This document shows, piece by piece, positions 25,695 to 38,299 of a DNA stretch of 64,000 bases. The notes below the pieces were generated by a model. That model was not told the DNA's origin. It saw only the letters and a list, made by a program, of their open reading frames with translations, and did no database searches. The position numbers were made by a program, and so were the translations under genes. The stretch lies in contig JAQFVV010006199.1 of NCBI GenBank assembly GCA_028023455.1, forward strand, positions 1,674,001 to 1,738,000, in the 5' to 3' direction. Position 1 is the first letter of the stretch. Each line of letters begins with the position of its first letter. The stretch comes from Epiperipatus broadwayi. Taxonomy: Eukaryota; Onychophora; Udeonychophora; Euonychophora; Peripatidae.

Positions 25695-26410
25695 TATATA
25701 TATCACTAAATTATTTATTGACATATCTTCAGACTACTATAATTCCAAGTTATAGATATTTTAAAATAAAAAACTTTCTCTTTCCTATGATATATAAATT
25801 AAATTTGTACAAATAACTAGTCAATTGAAATATCAGGCTCATAATAAGATCAAGTCCTGATTTAAGGATGGTCAATAGGTGTATATGAATACACTCTAAG
25901 TATAAGATAAATTATTTATTTAAGTAAAGTCAATTAAAGGCAAAATTTGAATGAATAATATCTCTTCACGAATGAGATGCAACATTATAGTCATAAGTTT
26001 CTCTAATTACATTTTAAAATGTTTTCATTTTTTAAGCATACTATTTGTTAGCTATTCTTTTTTTTAAAAAGTATATATATTTTCATCTTAATAAATTTAA
26101 GAATTTTAACTTTTAAATATTAAAATATTACAAATAAATTCTGTTGAGACAAATAAGCCTTGGTAAATTACCACAATATTGATAAAATATTATTGCTTGA
26201 TCATAGATCATGCTGCTCATATATATAATATTATTGCTTGATCACAGCAGCCTATATAATTTCACTCACCATTGTGTAGAATACTGAAACCTTTGTAGAT
26301 TGTACATATGTTGAGCACTGACTTTTTATAAGTGAAAAATAATGTAGGCAAAGATCTGAAAATTCTAAATTCAATTTTTACCCTTAAATTTTTTTTAACA
26401 TGGGTATATT
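25695..26410. other. anonymous A+T-rich DNA
   Basis: No gene seen. The word AATATTATTGCTTGATCA occurs twice (about 26186 and 26229), suggesting a small local duplication. Confidence 0.4.
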
Positions 26411-26416
26411 ATGTAC

Positions 26417-26569
26417 AGGATTTTGTCAATTCTGAGCTGTAAGATATATATATATATGGCTTTTTTCAATATATGTCTTTAATCTTAAAAATATATAGGA
26501 TTTTGTCAATTCTGAGCTGTAAGATATATATATATATGGCTTTTTTCAATATATGTCTTTAATCTTAAA
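26417..26569. repeat. perfect 80-bp tandem duplication
   Basis: The segment beginning AGGATTTTGTCAATTCTGAG at 26417 is repeated at 26497 without a visible difference over at least 73 bp, including a (TA)n core. The lack of divergence implies a recent event, or an assembly duplication at the TA run. No coding content. Confidence 0.9.
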
Positions 26570-26574
26570 CAATA

Positions 26575-29500
26575 TTTAGTGTATGTAAATGTATTAGTTC
26601 TATACATAATTTTGCTTTTCCTGGTAAATTTTTTTGTTGTGATCTTATGTTTTCTGTGTTAGTGGTTTATGATGTATTTTTGAAAGAATTTATTGTGTTA
26701 ATCTTTAGACAGTGACATGGCAGATGTTATTATTACCACATAATTTTATGATCTGCAAACAATTCTAAAAATGAGTCCATGTACAGTTTGTTTGTTTTTA
26801 TTGTAGAAAAAAAGTGTACTGTTTTGGTGCCTTAATTATATATTCTATAAAATTATAAAAAAAATATCTAAGAATGTCTTTTGACAAAGTTTTTCTTTTC
26901 TTAGACTAATTGTAATATATATTCTAATGTTTTTAACATTAGTTTAAGAAAAGATTATTTCATAATGATTAGAAAATTTGTTCTGTTTTCTGGCTGCATC
27001 AGCCAAAAGCACGCTCAGCTAGAGCAGATTTTTTATAATTATTATGGAATAATCTTTCTTAAAACTAATATTCAAAATGCTAGTACATATATTAAGAATG
27101 TCTTGGGATTTTTAAAATGACTTACAAGTTGTGATATTGATTAAAAACTTTAACTCCCATTATGAAGTCTGATTTTAACTGCATCCATCTTTATTAATAA
27201 GTTTTACTGAAAATGAAAACTTCATTAATTTAAATAGCAACCCCCCCCAAAAAAAAAAAAACCCATACAAACCTTATCTTTATTGTTGAATGAGCAATTT
27301 TTTAAAACTATTGCCTCAAAAATTCTGACAGAATTGTTTTTTTTTACCCTAGTATCAGTTACTATACAGAAATATATACTTGTGCAGGTTAATTCAATGG
27401 AAGAGTGATGTACTTTAGGGCTAATGATTCCTAAATTAATTACAATTTATCACTTTTGGTGATCAAATATCACATAAACATTTTAGAATGATTAACTATC
27501 CATTTATTTATTTTTTTTTGCATTAGAATTAATGTAACAAAGTTTTTATGTGTTCTCATTTTGAATAACTACAAAAATAATCATTAATTACATTCAATAT
27601 GTATTCCAATAAAGTAACTATTTGAAAAAAGTGTTTATTATATAATTAAGTTTTAGATTATAATTAATAGTATTTTTAAATAAGTCAGGGAAAGAAATTC
27701 ATTTGTTTATTGTTGTTTTTTAAAAAAACAAGTAAAATAAAAAGATAATAATAATAATTGAGTGATTAGTTATTTGATATTTATGTGACATTAACAAATT
27801 GAATCTTGATTCATGAATCTTTAGTTTTAAAATCCATCAGTCTATCACTGCACAACAATAATCAAATGATTTATTACCTGAGAAGTCATGTGACATTCAA
27901 GCATTTGCAGTGACGTGTTGCTCTTCAATCTGTTTATCTCTTGCATCCATCACTCTATTGTCTTACTATACTATCCAGAACAATGTAATATGTTTTTATT
28001 TAAATATATTGTTTGTTTTTTTATTGGTGTGTGTTTTTATTTGAATTCCAACTTAAGACAGCTTTGTCATATTAACTATTTGTAAAACTTCATAATATTT
28101 TCAAACTCTTAACATTCCTAAACATTGATTTAAGTATTCTTTCAATTTTCTTCATCTCAAAATCTCTATCAAAGAATGTCTCATCATGCACTCAAATTAC
28201 AAGTGCAAAGAGAAAAATTATTTCAATCATGATTCTATTTTGTCACTATATGTATAAATTTTTCATACTTATATTATTAAACTGAAACAAGTATATTGCA
28301 AGTTTCTCAATATCTTTCATTCATCTAAAATGTATGTCTTCCTGTATTCTATTAAAGTAGTGTGGAAAGCTCGTTGTGTCCTTTTTTGAAAATAAAAATA
28401 TAGCTTTAAAATCAATATTTAAAAAATGCCAAAAATAGGGTACATTTCTAAATGTATACATTAATATAAAAGATGATAGGAGCTATTTTTATTCATCTAA
28501 ATATTTTTGATATAGGCTTAAAGTTTTTTCAATAAGTTTTCATCTCTACTATCTATATTGGATTTAAGTTTCAATAATCCTATGTGTTTAATGTAATGAG
28601 ATGACTAACTTCATTCAATCACACATATTACAACTGGTATATTTTCTCATGCTTAGTTTTTTTTTAGAAATGCTTATAAACAGCATATAATCTTGGTCAC
28701 AACATTAATTTTAATGCCAAATCTTTTATACATTCACAATTGGTTTGAGAATTTTAAATTATTTATTCTCTAACATACTGATCAATATTTTCTGAGTCAT
28801 TTCAAATTATGGCTTTACAGTGTCTGTTCACTATAGGTAATATTTCCTTTTTATTTTTTAAATCTTTCAGTAAAATTATACTTTGTGTAATGTTTCTGGA
28901 TCAAAATACAACCTGTCAGTTTTTGTGCTTGAAATTCACATGATCTCTGAGCAACAAACTACTTAATTATTTTATTTATTAATGCTTTTACATAAAATTA
29001 TATAAAAAATATTTCCATATACTATAAAATTAATTTCTGCACTTTAAAATACACATTTAAATAACTATGTGGATTGTACTATTTATTTCAGGTGAATAAA
29101 TGTTAATTAAATAATAATGTTGAGACGTTATAGAAAAGACTTATGGAGGAAGGAGGGGGGAGTGATTAAAGATGATAAAAAAAGCATTTAATGCATTAGG
29201 TTTATTCCTTCTAATAAACTATCAAATGATTCACTAAACTATATTCGATATCTGCATTAGAAGATGTAATCCATTTATTTACTTTAACTTTAAGTGACAT
29301 TATCATCTAATGATCACTGATTACTCAAGCTTACATTAGATGGACCTAGAATTGAGCAACTAGTACGAATGATTACTACTAATGCTTTTTCCATAATTTA
29401 CAATATGTATATTAATAATTGTATATCATCTTCTGTTCAAATGATTAATGTATTCTAGATAAATAAAGTATCATCACCAAATATTTGATTACTACTTTGA

Positions 29501-30640
29501 ATAATTTGCTATTCATTTAAATCTCTTATAATTTAACAATCATCATCTTAATAGTAATTTCTGATATTTATGACGTAAACAATATATTTCAGGTTAAATT
29601 TAGTAAGTAATTAATAGTGTAAATATATTTGATTGCAATTGTAACTCTTTCTTTTTAATCAACTTTTAAATTTTAATAATTTTCAATTATTAAAATACAT
29701 AAAAAATTGTCTATTTTATTGAAATTTCAAGATTTCTAGTTATTTAACCCCTCAGTAAATGAATTTTAATTCAATGATGAATAGACTATATCATAAATTA
29801 GAAGACTTAATTCTATTTAGAATTATATTATTATTATGACTTCCAATTGATTTAAGAATAGAGCTGAAATCTAAAAGTGTATTTGTTCAATGTTACTAAT
29901 TGCCAGGGATGAATAATTTATAAAGCCATCTATTTTTTTAAAATTTATTAATATTCTTTATTTTTTAAATTTTTATTTTTGTAAAAGCATTCAAAAGTTT
30001 AAAATTGCAAATATGATTGAAACATCAGAGAAAGTGTAAGGACAGCTCAGGCCCTAGACAAAAAAAAAAACTTCATGTATTTTTTCCATTGTCTAAATAT
30101 ACAAATATTATCATATTCTCATAAGCACATTCATACATTTTTCAAGGGAGTATATAATTTCTGATTAAAAGGCAGATCATTTTCAGATTGTATACGACCA
30201 ATTTTCAAACATTTTGGGTACTTTTCTAGATCTTGATATTTAATTGTTTTTTGTATGTTTTAGTCCTAAAAATGCACAAATTAAAATACTAAATATTTAT
30301 TTTTATAATAAATAAATATTATTTATTTAATATTAAATTAAACAATATTTTGTCAGAATTAAAAAATTGAAAAGATTGAATGATCTATCCTTTTTTTTAT
30401 TTATGCTAAAAATGGCATCTTAGCAACCCTAGTTAACTGCCTTGATTTGCTTAATGGTCAAATAAGCATGTGTAAAACATTTTGCATTATATATGATTAT
30501 TATTATTATTATTAAGCAGCATCAAATCATCAATGATTTTTTATATTATATGATTTGCATTCTGCCTCTGCTAAAGAGACATGACTGTAATCAATAATTA
30601 TTAACATCATTCTTCATTCACATGATCACTATCTCTTATT
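26575..30640. other. long anonymous A+T-rich stretch, no gene seen
   Basis: About 4 kb without any supported gene. A C8/A12 homopolymer junction lies at 27241-27262 and AAT runs near 27745-27760. No conserved motif recognised on either strand. Confidence 0.45.
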
Positions 30641-30648
30641 CTAGCACA

Positions 30649-30995
30649 TAATTATTATTAAACTAGGCAAAACTCTCCATACAGCAGTACCACCCTGTGC
30701 CAACCAGAATAATCAATGGATGCCAGAAGGCTTGTGCCTAAAATCCCTACTCAGTGCCTACTCATCCAATATCCCCATACTAGCTTCTGGCTTGTGGCCT
30801 TCATCCATGTGCAGTGCTCTCAGATCCAAGCCTCTTCATGATGAAGGCCACAAGCCAGAAACTAGTCTGGGGATATTGGATGAGTAGGCACTGGATAGGA
30901 TTTTATGCACAAGCCTTCTGGCATCCATTGATTACTCTTGTTGGCACAGGGGGGCACTACTGTATGGAGAGTTTTGTCTTGTTTATTATTATTGC
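30649..30995. mobile_element. foldback element with about 157-bp arms
   Basis: Left arm 30649-30805 and right arm 30840-30995 are reverse complements at roughly 85-90 per cent by eye, with a 34-bp loop. Matching words include AACTCTCCATACAG / CTGTATGGAGAGTT, CAATGGATGCCAGAAGGCTT, TGCCTACTCATCCAATATCC and TTCTGGCTTGTGGCC. Outer ends fade into ATT/AAT simple repeats on both sides. No terminal motif or clear target duplication is visible. It may be a foldback transposon or two head-to-head copies of one repeat. The 61-codon frame at 30814-30999 lies in the right arm and is not considered a gene. Confidence 0.8.
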
Positions 30996-31129
30996 ATAAT
31001 ATGAATACTGCTCAAAAGTAAAAAGACATTAAACAAAAAGAAACAAAGCAAAGATTTAAAAAATCACTAAAGATTTAAAAAAAAAAGCTACAAATCCTCT
31101 TTGTTGAGTTTTAGCATAATTTCAGTTTC

Positions 31130-31395
31130 ATAAAATGAGAAGTATAAATTAGTGATTATGATTATTATTATAATAATAATAATCATCATCATCATCACAT
31201 GGTTGTCTTCTAAGGAAGTCATAAAATGTTTGACCACCTGGTGGCAGAATGAGCATGTAACAGTTCCAGTAAATCAGACAGCCAAATTTTGTTTTTATTT
31301 ACATTACTCAGAGCATGAATCAGTTCTAGAATTTTTAAAACTCAGAGACTGCCCTTTTACCACTGGGTCAAACAGTACAAGCAAATTTTCAAGAA
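31130..31395 (-). mobile_element. possible SINE with RTE-like TGATGA/ATT tail
   Basis: On the reverse strand, near 31365-31340, there is a tRNA-like 'GACCCAGTGGTAAAAGGGCA' followed by 'GTCTCTGAGTT', similar to the 5' part of many tRNA-derived SINEs. The reverse-strand sequence ends in (GATGAT)n then (TTA)n at 31152-31198. The same TGATGA tail closes the RTE-like element at 63.6 kb, suggesting mobilisation by RTE machinery. The B box is not convincing, so this is a tentative call. Confidence 0.35.
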
Positions 31396-31399
31396 ATTA

Positions 31400-33125
31400 A
31401 ATTCAAGTATTCAAAAAATTGTTCCCATGTCCTGTATTTAGATTTTTGCATTATTTTAAATTGATGATTCAATCATACGAGTATTTTGTAATGAGTACAT
31501 TTTTGAAGTATTGGGGGGGGGGGAGGTATAAGCTTAAGATTTTGACACCAATTGAACAGATTAAGATTAATTTATTTATACTTACAGTATGCTATAACCA
31601 AAATAAACTTCACACTATACTCTTTCACAATATTTTGTCATTCCTTTATACATAAATAGACACACATATACACAAAAGTACTAATAGCAATATTGACTTC
31701 TTTGTTGGGAAAAAAAATAGATATAGTAACTAATTAATATATATATACTTTCTATTAAGTTCTTTAAGAGAAAGCTAATATTTTTAATTATAAGATATGA
31801 AATATTAATCAATGAGGGAATTTTAAGAACACTATAATTTCATTGGTCATTCCCTCACATATCTGAAACATAAGAAAGATTGAGCAGAATAATGTAGTGA
31901 GTTGAGGATATTGAATGATGGACTAATGTAAACTCTAGTTATGATTGATTAGACTGGTTAGCATTGTTTTCTCATTCGTCTTTAGTGGAGAGTCTGGGAA
32001 GGCCTTTATTCTACAATATTTTGTTTAAAGACATTGCAGTTTTTTCTGTATACTTATGAACATAATAATATATATATCAGTTAATATTTTAATTTGTTAT
32101 CCCTGTCCCCTAAGTTCAAATATGTATACAGCTTAAAGATTCCCCCTTTTTCAATTAATTTATTGGACAAATTAGAATTTTTTTTAAATAGTAAGGTAAT
32201 ATCCAACTGTACTGATCATTTTTTATTGGTTAATAGATGATAAGGTATTTTGAGATAATAGGCACAGATGTCGCGATGATCAAGATTGGGTCATGAAGTG
32301 CAAGTGCAGGCATTACAAAAAAGACCCATGATCCTTTTATTACCAATGAGAAAGATCTCATAATATCTATGAACACTGAGCTCATAATGGAGCTTTATTT
32401 TTTATGTATATATGTAAATGGATATAGAATTGCTAAGAGTAATAAAGAACATGAATAATTTATAAAAGATTATTTTAAAAAATCTGTTAAATGTTTAAAT
32501 ATTGACACCACAAGTATAAAATAACATTTTAATTTGTCATTGAGAAATTATTTATCTAGGTATTTCTTGATATGGCATTTATAATGCAGTCGAAGGTGAC
32601 TATTTTTAATAATAGCTTTTCATTTGAGCACTTATGAGTTTTCCACAAGTGTTTCCATCAACGCTTCTTTTGCGATTTAAACAATTTCCAAAAGAAGTCA
32701 AACAATAGAGGAATTCTTCACACTTTTAGCTATATTATTACATCATTTTATTTCAATTTATTTGATGTGTAATTACCAGGGTGAGATCGATAGTTTTATC
32801 TGATACCTTAAAATTATAACATTGTTTAAAAACATAAAATAAAAACATAAAAACGAGTAAAATATTATCTGTGCTCTCTGCAATCACTGTATATATTTAT
32901 TTTAAATCTCTGCTCTCTGCATTCACTACATATATATATATATTAGTCTTAATACCTACACACTTCAATAATTTTCATACATAAATATATATGCGCACAA
33001 GTGTGCTTGTATGTATGCATGAATTTCATTCAGAAGTATTTTTAGATTATTTAAGATAAAAAAGATTAAATATTCATGAAATAACCCAGTACAGGATAAA
33101 GCCAAGCCCTTCCTCTCCAACATTA
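31400..33125. other. anonymous A+T-rich DNA
   Basis: No gene supported. A poly-G run of 12 (about 31513-31524) is unusual for this region, and TA microsatellites occur near 31736-31746 and 32930-32942. A small patch at 32262-32335 contains a GGGTCATG...CCCATGATC pair, not assigned. Confidence 0.4.
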
Positions 33126-33132
33126 ATTCATT

Positions 33133-34860
33133 GTGAAGGAGATAGTTTTATATTTTTTTCTAGCATATATAATTATTATTATTTCAATTCTTTCCCATTT
33201 TTATGAAAGATGTATTTACAGTAATATTATTATAGATAGGATTAAGGTGTTACCTAATTATCAACATGGTTTTCTACCTGGTAAATCTGTTGAAACTAAT
33301 TTAATGATGATATCGGCTAACATTGCTCATACCTTATCTGATCACAATCAATTAGATGCTGTATATTTTTATATGACTCAGGCATTTGATAAAGTTTCAC
33401 ATGTAGACTTTTATAATCATGAATTTGAACCTGCAAATGCTACTATAATTTCTACTGAAAGGAATGATATCAAAGGGAAAATTAAGGAGGCATGGTTTAT
33501 AGCAAGAGATATAAATGCAATAAACAGAAAAGATAAATGCTTTTCTACTTTGAAAAGATGGACTATATGAATGAACTTGGATAGATTTGCATAAATTATT
33601 ATAGTTGAAGGCTATGAATATGGAGAAGGAATCTCTGAAAGTGCTTAGCTGTGAGGAATAATTATTTCAACTAAAGAATTTTAATTTCACTATATGCATC
33701 AAGCATATTAACTCTTACATATTTATTAATGGTGAAAAAAATTTGAAATAAGCTTAAACTGTTGGGAGTTAGTTCTTATTTAATTGACTGGTTTAGCAAT
33801 TATTTGAAGAGTCGTACATCCTATGTGTATATGGTTAGAACCAATTCTCATCTTTTTAATAATATGATAGCTGTTCCTCAGGGTGGAATATTAGCACTTT
33901 TACTTTTTAATATTTTTATGTGTGATGTTGATTAAAACAAAAGATAGTAAGATACTTATTTATGCTGATGATTGATTGTAAATTAATCAAAAGAATTATT
34001 ACTTATAATGATCACACTGAGGTTCAAAGGTATGGAGATTAATATTAATAAAACATGCATTGCTTCCTATACTAATAAAACGAAAAAACTGTATATCAAT
34101 ATAAAATTGAGAATGGTGTTATTATATGTAAAGAGATTATATCTTTTTTAGTAATTATATTTTATAGCAATTTTACTTTTAATGCACATATTAAGTACAT
34201 TATTAATAAAGCATATGGAAAGATGGGATGTATTTTGAGATATGGGAGAGATTTAGCTATTTCCATAAAATATGTTATTTTTTTCTCTTGTTGTAACATT
34301 TTAGAATATGGAATTTCACTTTGATTAATATTCAGTCTCGAGTACATAATGTTGAAAAAAGATTCAATAAATTAATAATGTGATAACATCAAAATATTAA
34401 AACAGTATTGAAAGAAAAAAGAATGCTGAAAGATATGATATTGCTGAAAAAGTTAATTGATGGGAAAATTGATATCAGTGACTGCATTTTGAAAATAGAA
34501 TTGAAAGTACCTAGTCATCTATTAAGAAAAATGCACACTTTCAAGATTAATAAATGTAAAAACACTTTCTTCAGCAAGTCATTTATTAATAGATTGCAAA
34601 GAATATATCATCTAATTTTAAATAATATTGATATGATTTGTGATCAGTTTATTATGAAATGCTAGAAAAGAATTAAACTTATAATTGAGAACATATATGT
34701 ATATATAATCTTATGGATATGATTTGTATTTGCTTATTATTATTTTTATTTTCTGCTTTTTATTTTTTTTGTTTATTATATATTTTTGTTAAAGTGTAAA
34801 TGTTGAAATACACATAATAAATAGATATTGAATTGAATAATAATAATTATTATTACTATT
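33133..34860 (+). pseudogene. 5'-truncated Jockey/CR1-like LINE: RT and 3' tail
   Basis: The first frame (33133-33570) carries RT core motifs: 'QHGFLPGKSVETNL' (finger region, GFxxGRST class) and 'YMTQAFDKVSH' (motif A, FxDxxKAFDxVxH). Downstream in other frames are 'VPQGGILALLLFNIFMCDV' (about 33870-33930; PQGSxLxPLLF class) and 'ILIYADD' (about 33954-33975; the catalytic YADD box is intact). The thumb-like 'FTFNAHIKYIINKAYGKMGC' follows (about 34168-34230). Frameshifts and stops between these blocks inactivate it. The 3' end is A+T-rich and closes with ATTGAATTGAATAATAATAA (about 34830-34850), a tail style common in Jockey-like elements. The endonuclease and ORF1 are missing (5' truncation). 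It is oriented opposite to the LINE cluster immediately downstream. Confidence 0.78.
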
Positions 34861-35399
34861 ATTGTTATGATGATGATTGTTCAACAATAATTTTATTAAA
34901 CTTTGTTTGAAAAATTATAGAGGTTTGATTGCAATGGTTACAGTGGAAATCTTTTTTTTCATGTGTTTAAGTTATTAATATTTAAAGTTACATCAATCAT
35001 TTGTAAATTATATTTAAATATTAAAGTTGCTAAATTATTAATATATCTGCAAAAAAAATGTTCTATTTTCAGGTTGCTAGAGCATATTTCAATATATAAA
35101 AAATGACAACACTAATTGATGAGCAGTTATTGGTACTGTTTTAAATTAAAGGCTTTCTGGTTGCTTGAGGGGGGACCAAGTTGCTGTATGTATGTCTGGA
35201 GGAGCAATTCTGGAATATCTATCCTTAAGTTGCTTAAGTTTATTTATAAATGTTAATGGATATTGCCAGGCATTATTTTCTAGAATTAAATATCCAATGA
35301 ATATAACAAAATGCATAGTATAAATGTATTAGCAGGTGTGTTTGACTTTTGATATGAACTTATTATTTGCTGAATTAAGAGTTTTGGTTATCTATATGC

Positions 35400-37050
35400 A
35401 TTTAAGGTAAGATCACGAATTTTGTTCAAGGCTTGACATGAGTAGAAAATAGATTGCCATGTTTCTTTAACCGCATGGCACAGTTCATGGAATGGATCAA
35501 TGTGTTTGTACAGCAAGGCATGCAGGTTAAGAAAGATTAGAAAATCAAATAATTTTGGCTAAAGTGACCATTTCTAGAAATTGTGTGTCATTTATTGCTA
35601 TCAGGCTGGAATGTAGAGCAGAAAGAGTGTTGGGATATAGCAAAGAGTGTATTTGACAGTAGGTATATTTACCAGCATGTTGTACTGATTTAATAATGGA
35701 TGTGATGTTACCAGATGTTGATGGGAACTTGTCAGTAGGTGTTATGGGAATTAGACATTGAAGTATGTTGAAGCAATTAAGAATAGAAGCAAATAGATTG
35801 ACTGTCTTCTGAATTCTGAAGTTTCAATCCACTTTGGGTAGATGGTTGACTAAGCTGTTTATAAGATATGGAAACTACCTTGCTTCTTCTGCACAGAACC
35901 TTGTTGCAAAGGGAGGAAATGATAAATGTAAACACTTTTGTGAATTTAATTATGAGTGTGTAATAGTTTATCTTTCTTAGACCAAGTATATAAAACAGTT
36001 GGATTTTTGAATAGTTGGAAAGGTACGCAGATAAGGAAGTAGTAATTTTTAGGGTGTGATCCTTAAGTTTGTTGTGCTTCATTCCATGTGTTCCCAAACA
36101 AAAAGGGGAAGCCAAGAAATGCTGTGAGTTTTTCTTTAAATATTTCTGTATGTGGTTTATTGATACAGAGTGACTATGCAGCAGTTTTGTTAAGATTGCA
36201 CTTTAGTGAGAATGTGTAGTTTTAAAGTATTTTTGGAGCATTGATAATTGTTTATATAAAAGGAGGAAGGGAGATATGTCAATCATATATGTGTGTTAGG
36301 GATATGGATAGAAGTTATTTTCTGCAGAATTTGTATTAGAACAGGATTTGATATAATAAATGAATAGAAATGGGCTTAGTGATGATCCTTGAGTAATGGA
36401 TTGAGTAGAAATATTTGAATTTCTTATGGCTTAATATTAGATTGGTAATTTGATATAGTAATGTGAACTGAATCAAAGGCTACTTCAATGTTAACCTGTA
36501 CCATGAGTATATTTTACTTTCCTTGCACATTATTTTGAATCATTTTAAATGTGAAAGCATCTTGTGTGGTCAATGACCCTTCTTTGCAAATTGCATTAGT
36601 GAAATTAGGGGAAGCAAGTGCTTCTCTAATTGGTCTTTTTTAAGATTTTTTTCAAGATTGTTATGGTTAGTGGACCCATGGATGTAGGCCAAAATTTAGA
36701 AAGTGTAGATATTGATGTTGACTTTTTGATGAATGGAATCAAAACTATGAGGTATAGACCTTTAATGATATATTTTTGTGAGAGATAGCAAGGCTATGGA
36801 GATATCTATTAGTGAATTGAATGAGATAAGAAAATATAAAATTGGGAATTCCATGAGTTCAATGACATGCCTTGTGAATGATTGCCAGTTTATCATTAAA
36901 CTGATCAAGACAGAATGGTTCATGTGTTTCTGGAGGTCTAAAATAGCCTGTAGTTGTATTGAAAGCAGGATATGTTTGTAATTTTTTTTCTGGAAATGTT
37001 GGCAAATAGAATGGATTATATTGTGACTGGCATAGGTGGCCCATTCAATT
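35400..37050 (-). pseudogene. LINE copy A reverse transcriptase
   Basis: Reverse-strand blocks in order: 'FIPFIKKSTSISTLSKFWPT' with 'PLTITILKKILKK' (about 36740-36640; equivalent to the FRPIS... K.LEKI segment), 'QGSSLSPFLFIYYI' (about 36395-36350; RT motif B) and 'HTYMIDISPFL' (about 36290-36260; decayed YADD box). The thumb 'EKLTAFLGFPFLFG' follows (about 36130-36090). Copy B has the parallel 'AYMDITVFMPS' and 'FLGFPFYKN'. The loss of both catalytic Asp residues and many stops make it dead. The C-terminal Cys-rich region seen in copy C is not recognisable here. Confidence 0.65.
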
Positions 37051-37384
37051 TGCAGTTCCATTGGGTCTCTCATCTTACAGGGGTAGCCTAGTGCCCATAT
37101 ATCCCTGAGTCCAAATATGGTGTTGACTGAGACAGATTTTTACTTTTTTGATTGCAAGATACTCTTTTAAGTTGCTAACAAGTTTTATTGCATGTTTGTA
37201 TAAGCATACATATCTGCTGATAAGTATGATGGGTAATATTTGCCATAGTTATTTGCTTGTGGATCTCATCAGCCACTGCAAGAAGACAAGAGGGAGCAGT
37301 AGTATGATGAATGTTAAAGGAAATTATGTTTATAAATGCTAAGATATTTTTGATTTAGGTCAATGGTTAATCCTTCCAATTTAC

Positions 37385-38040
37385 ATTGCATTACATATAT
37401 ATCTGAAAACAAAGATTTGATGATAGTTGATGGAAGAAGAATTTATGGTTTTTGCAAGTTGTATATTAGTGATACGTAGGTGATTTAAGTTAATTGTGAT
37501 ATTTTGTGCAAAGTAATCAGAGAATGGAGTAGGATTAATATTAAGGTCATTAGATTGTGCAACATTGGTGAAAAGAAGCACAAATCAATGAGGGTGGCAT
37601 ATCATTTGTTATAAAAGATAACTGCATTATTGAATAGAAAACCCTGCACAATTATAAGGGGTGTGGCAGGCTGGTGAAGCCATTTTGATGTAAATTCAAA
37701 TTATTAAAGTCATCCATTAATACAGTGGGGTGAGTAGAATTAATCATTGAATTATTGGTAAATATAATACTGGATATATTTCTTGGACAAGGGGGAATGT
37801 ATATGAATATGATATTGATTGCTATGACATGATGGTAAAATGTTTAAATGAGAATCAATATAAAGAATTTTAAATGTTGTGAAGGGGCATGCTGTAGCTA
37901 TAACTATCCTAGTTCCAGCTGATGGTGATGAGTTGTCTTTGGAGCATGCACAGACGCCTTGTTTATTTAGATGTTGTGAAGAGTTAAATTTTGAGCCATT
38001 GTAGATTTTAATTTCTGGCAGTCCAAAAACATCCACTGAT
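37385..38040 (-). pseudogene. LINE copy A AP-like endonuclease
   Basis: The reverse-strand frame 38036-37752 reads 'VFGLPEIKI', then 'GVCACSKDNSSPSAGTRIVI', matching the middle of LINE endonucleases. About 37725-37700 encodes 'VLMDDFNN' (normally GDFN, with the catalytic Asp-Asn pair kept). 'NPTPFSDYFAQN' near 37540-37505 corresponds to the terminal SDH motif, with H replaced by Y. The enzyme would nick target DNA for target-primed reverse transcription. Stops break the frame several times, so it is inactive. Confidence 0.65.
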
Positions 38041-38299
38041 TTAACTTTGCAATGGAGTTAATTGATTCCTCTCAATATTTTTAGTGGATTTTAATCTTCA
38101 TTGAAATTAATAGGGAGAGGTTTATTTGTTATATACATTTTTGTGATTTAGTGTTATACTCTGCTAATTAGTGAAAGATTAATAAGGGTTGCTAGTTTTA
38201 GTTGCTTTGGAATTAGAATTGTTGTTAAATTTTGGATAAATATTGTGTCCTTTTGAATTGTGTATTGCTGTAAGTGAAATAAGGGGTGCTAATTTTAGT

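Noticed and set aside
25503-25709. 68-codon frame across the hairpin
   Set aside because: It translates a palindrome and its TA-rich flanks.
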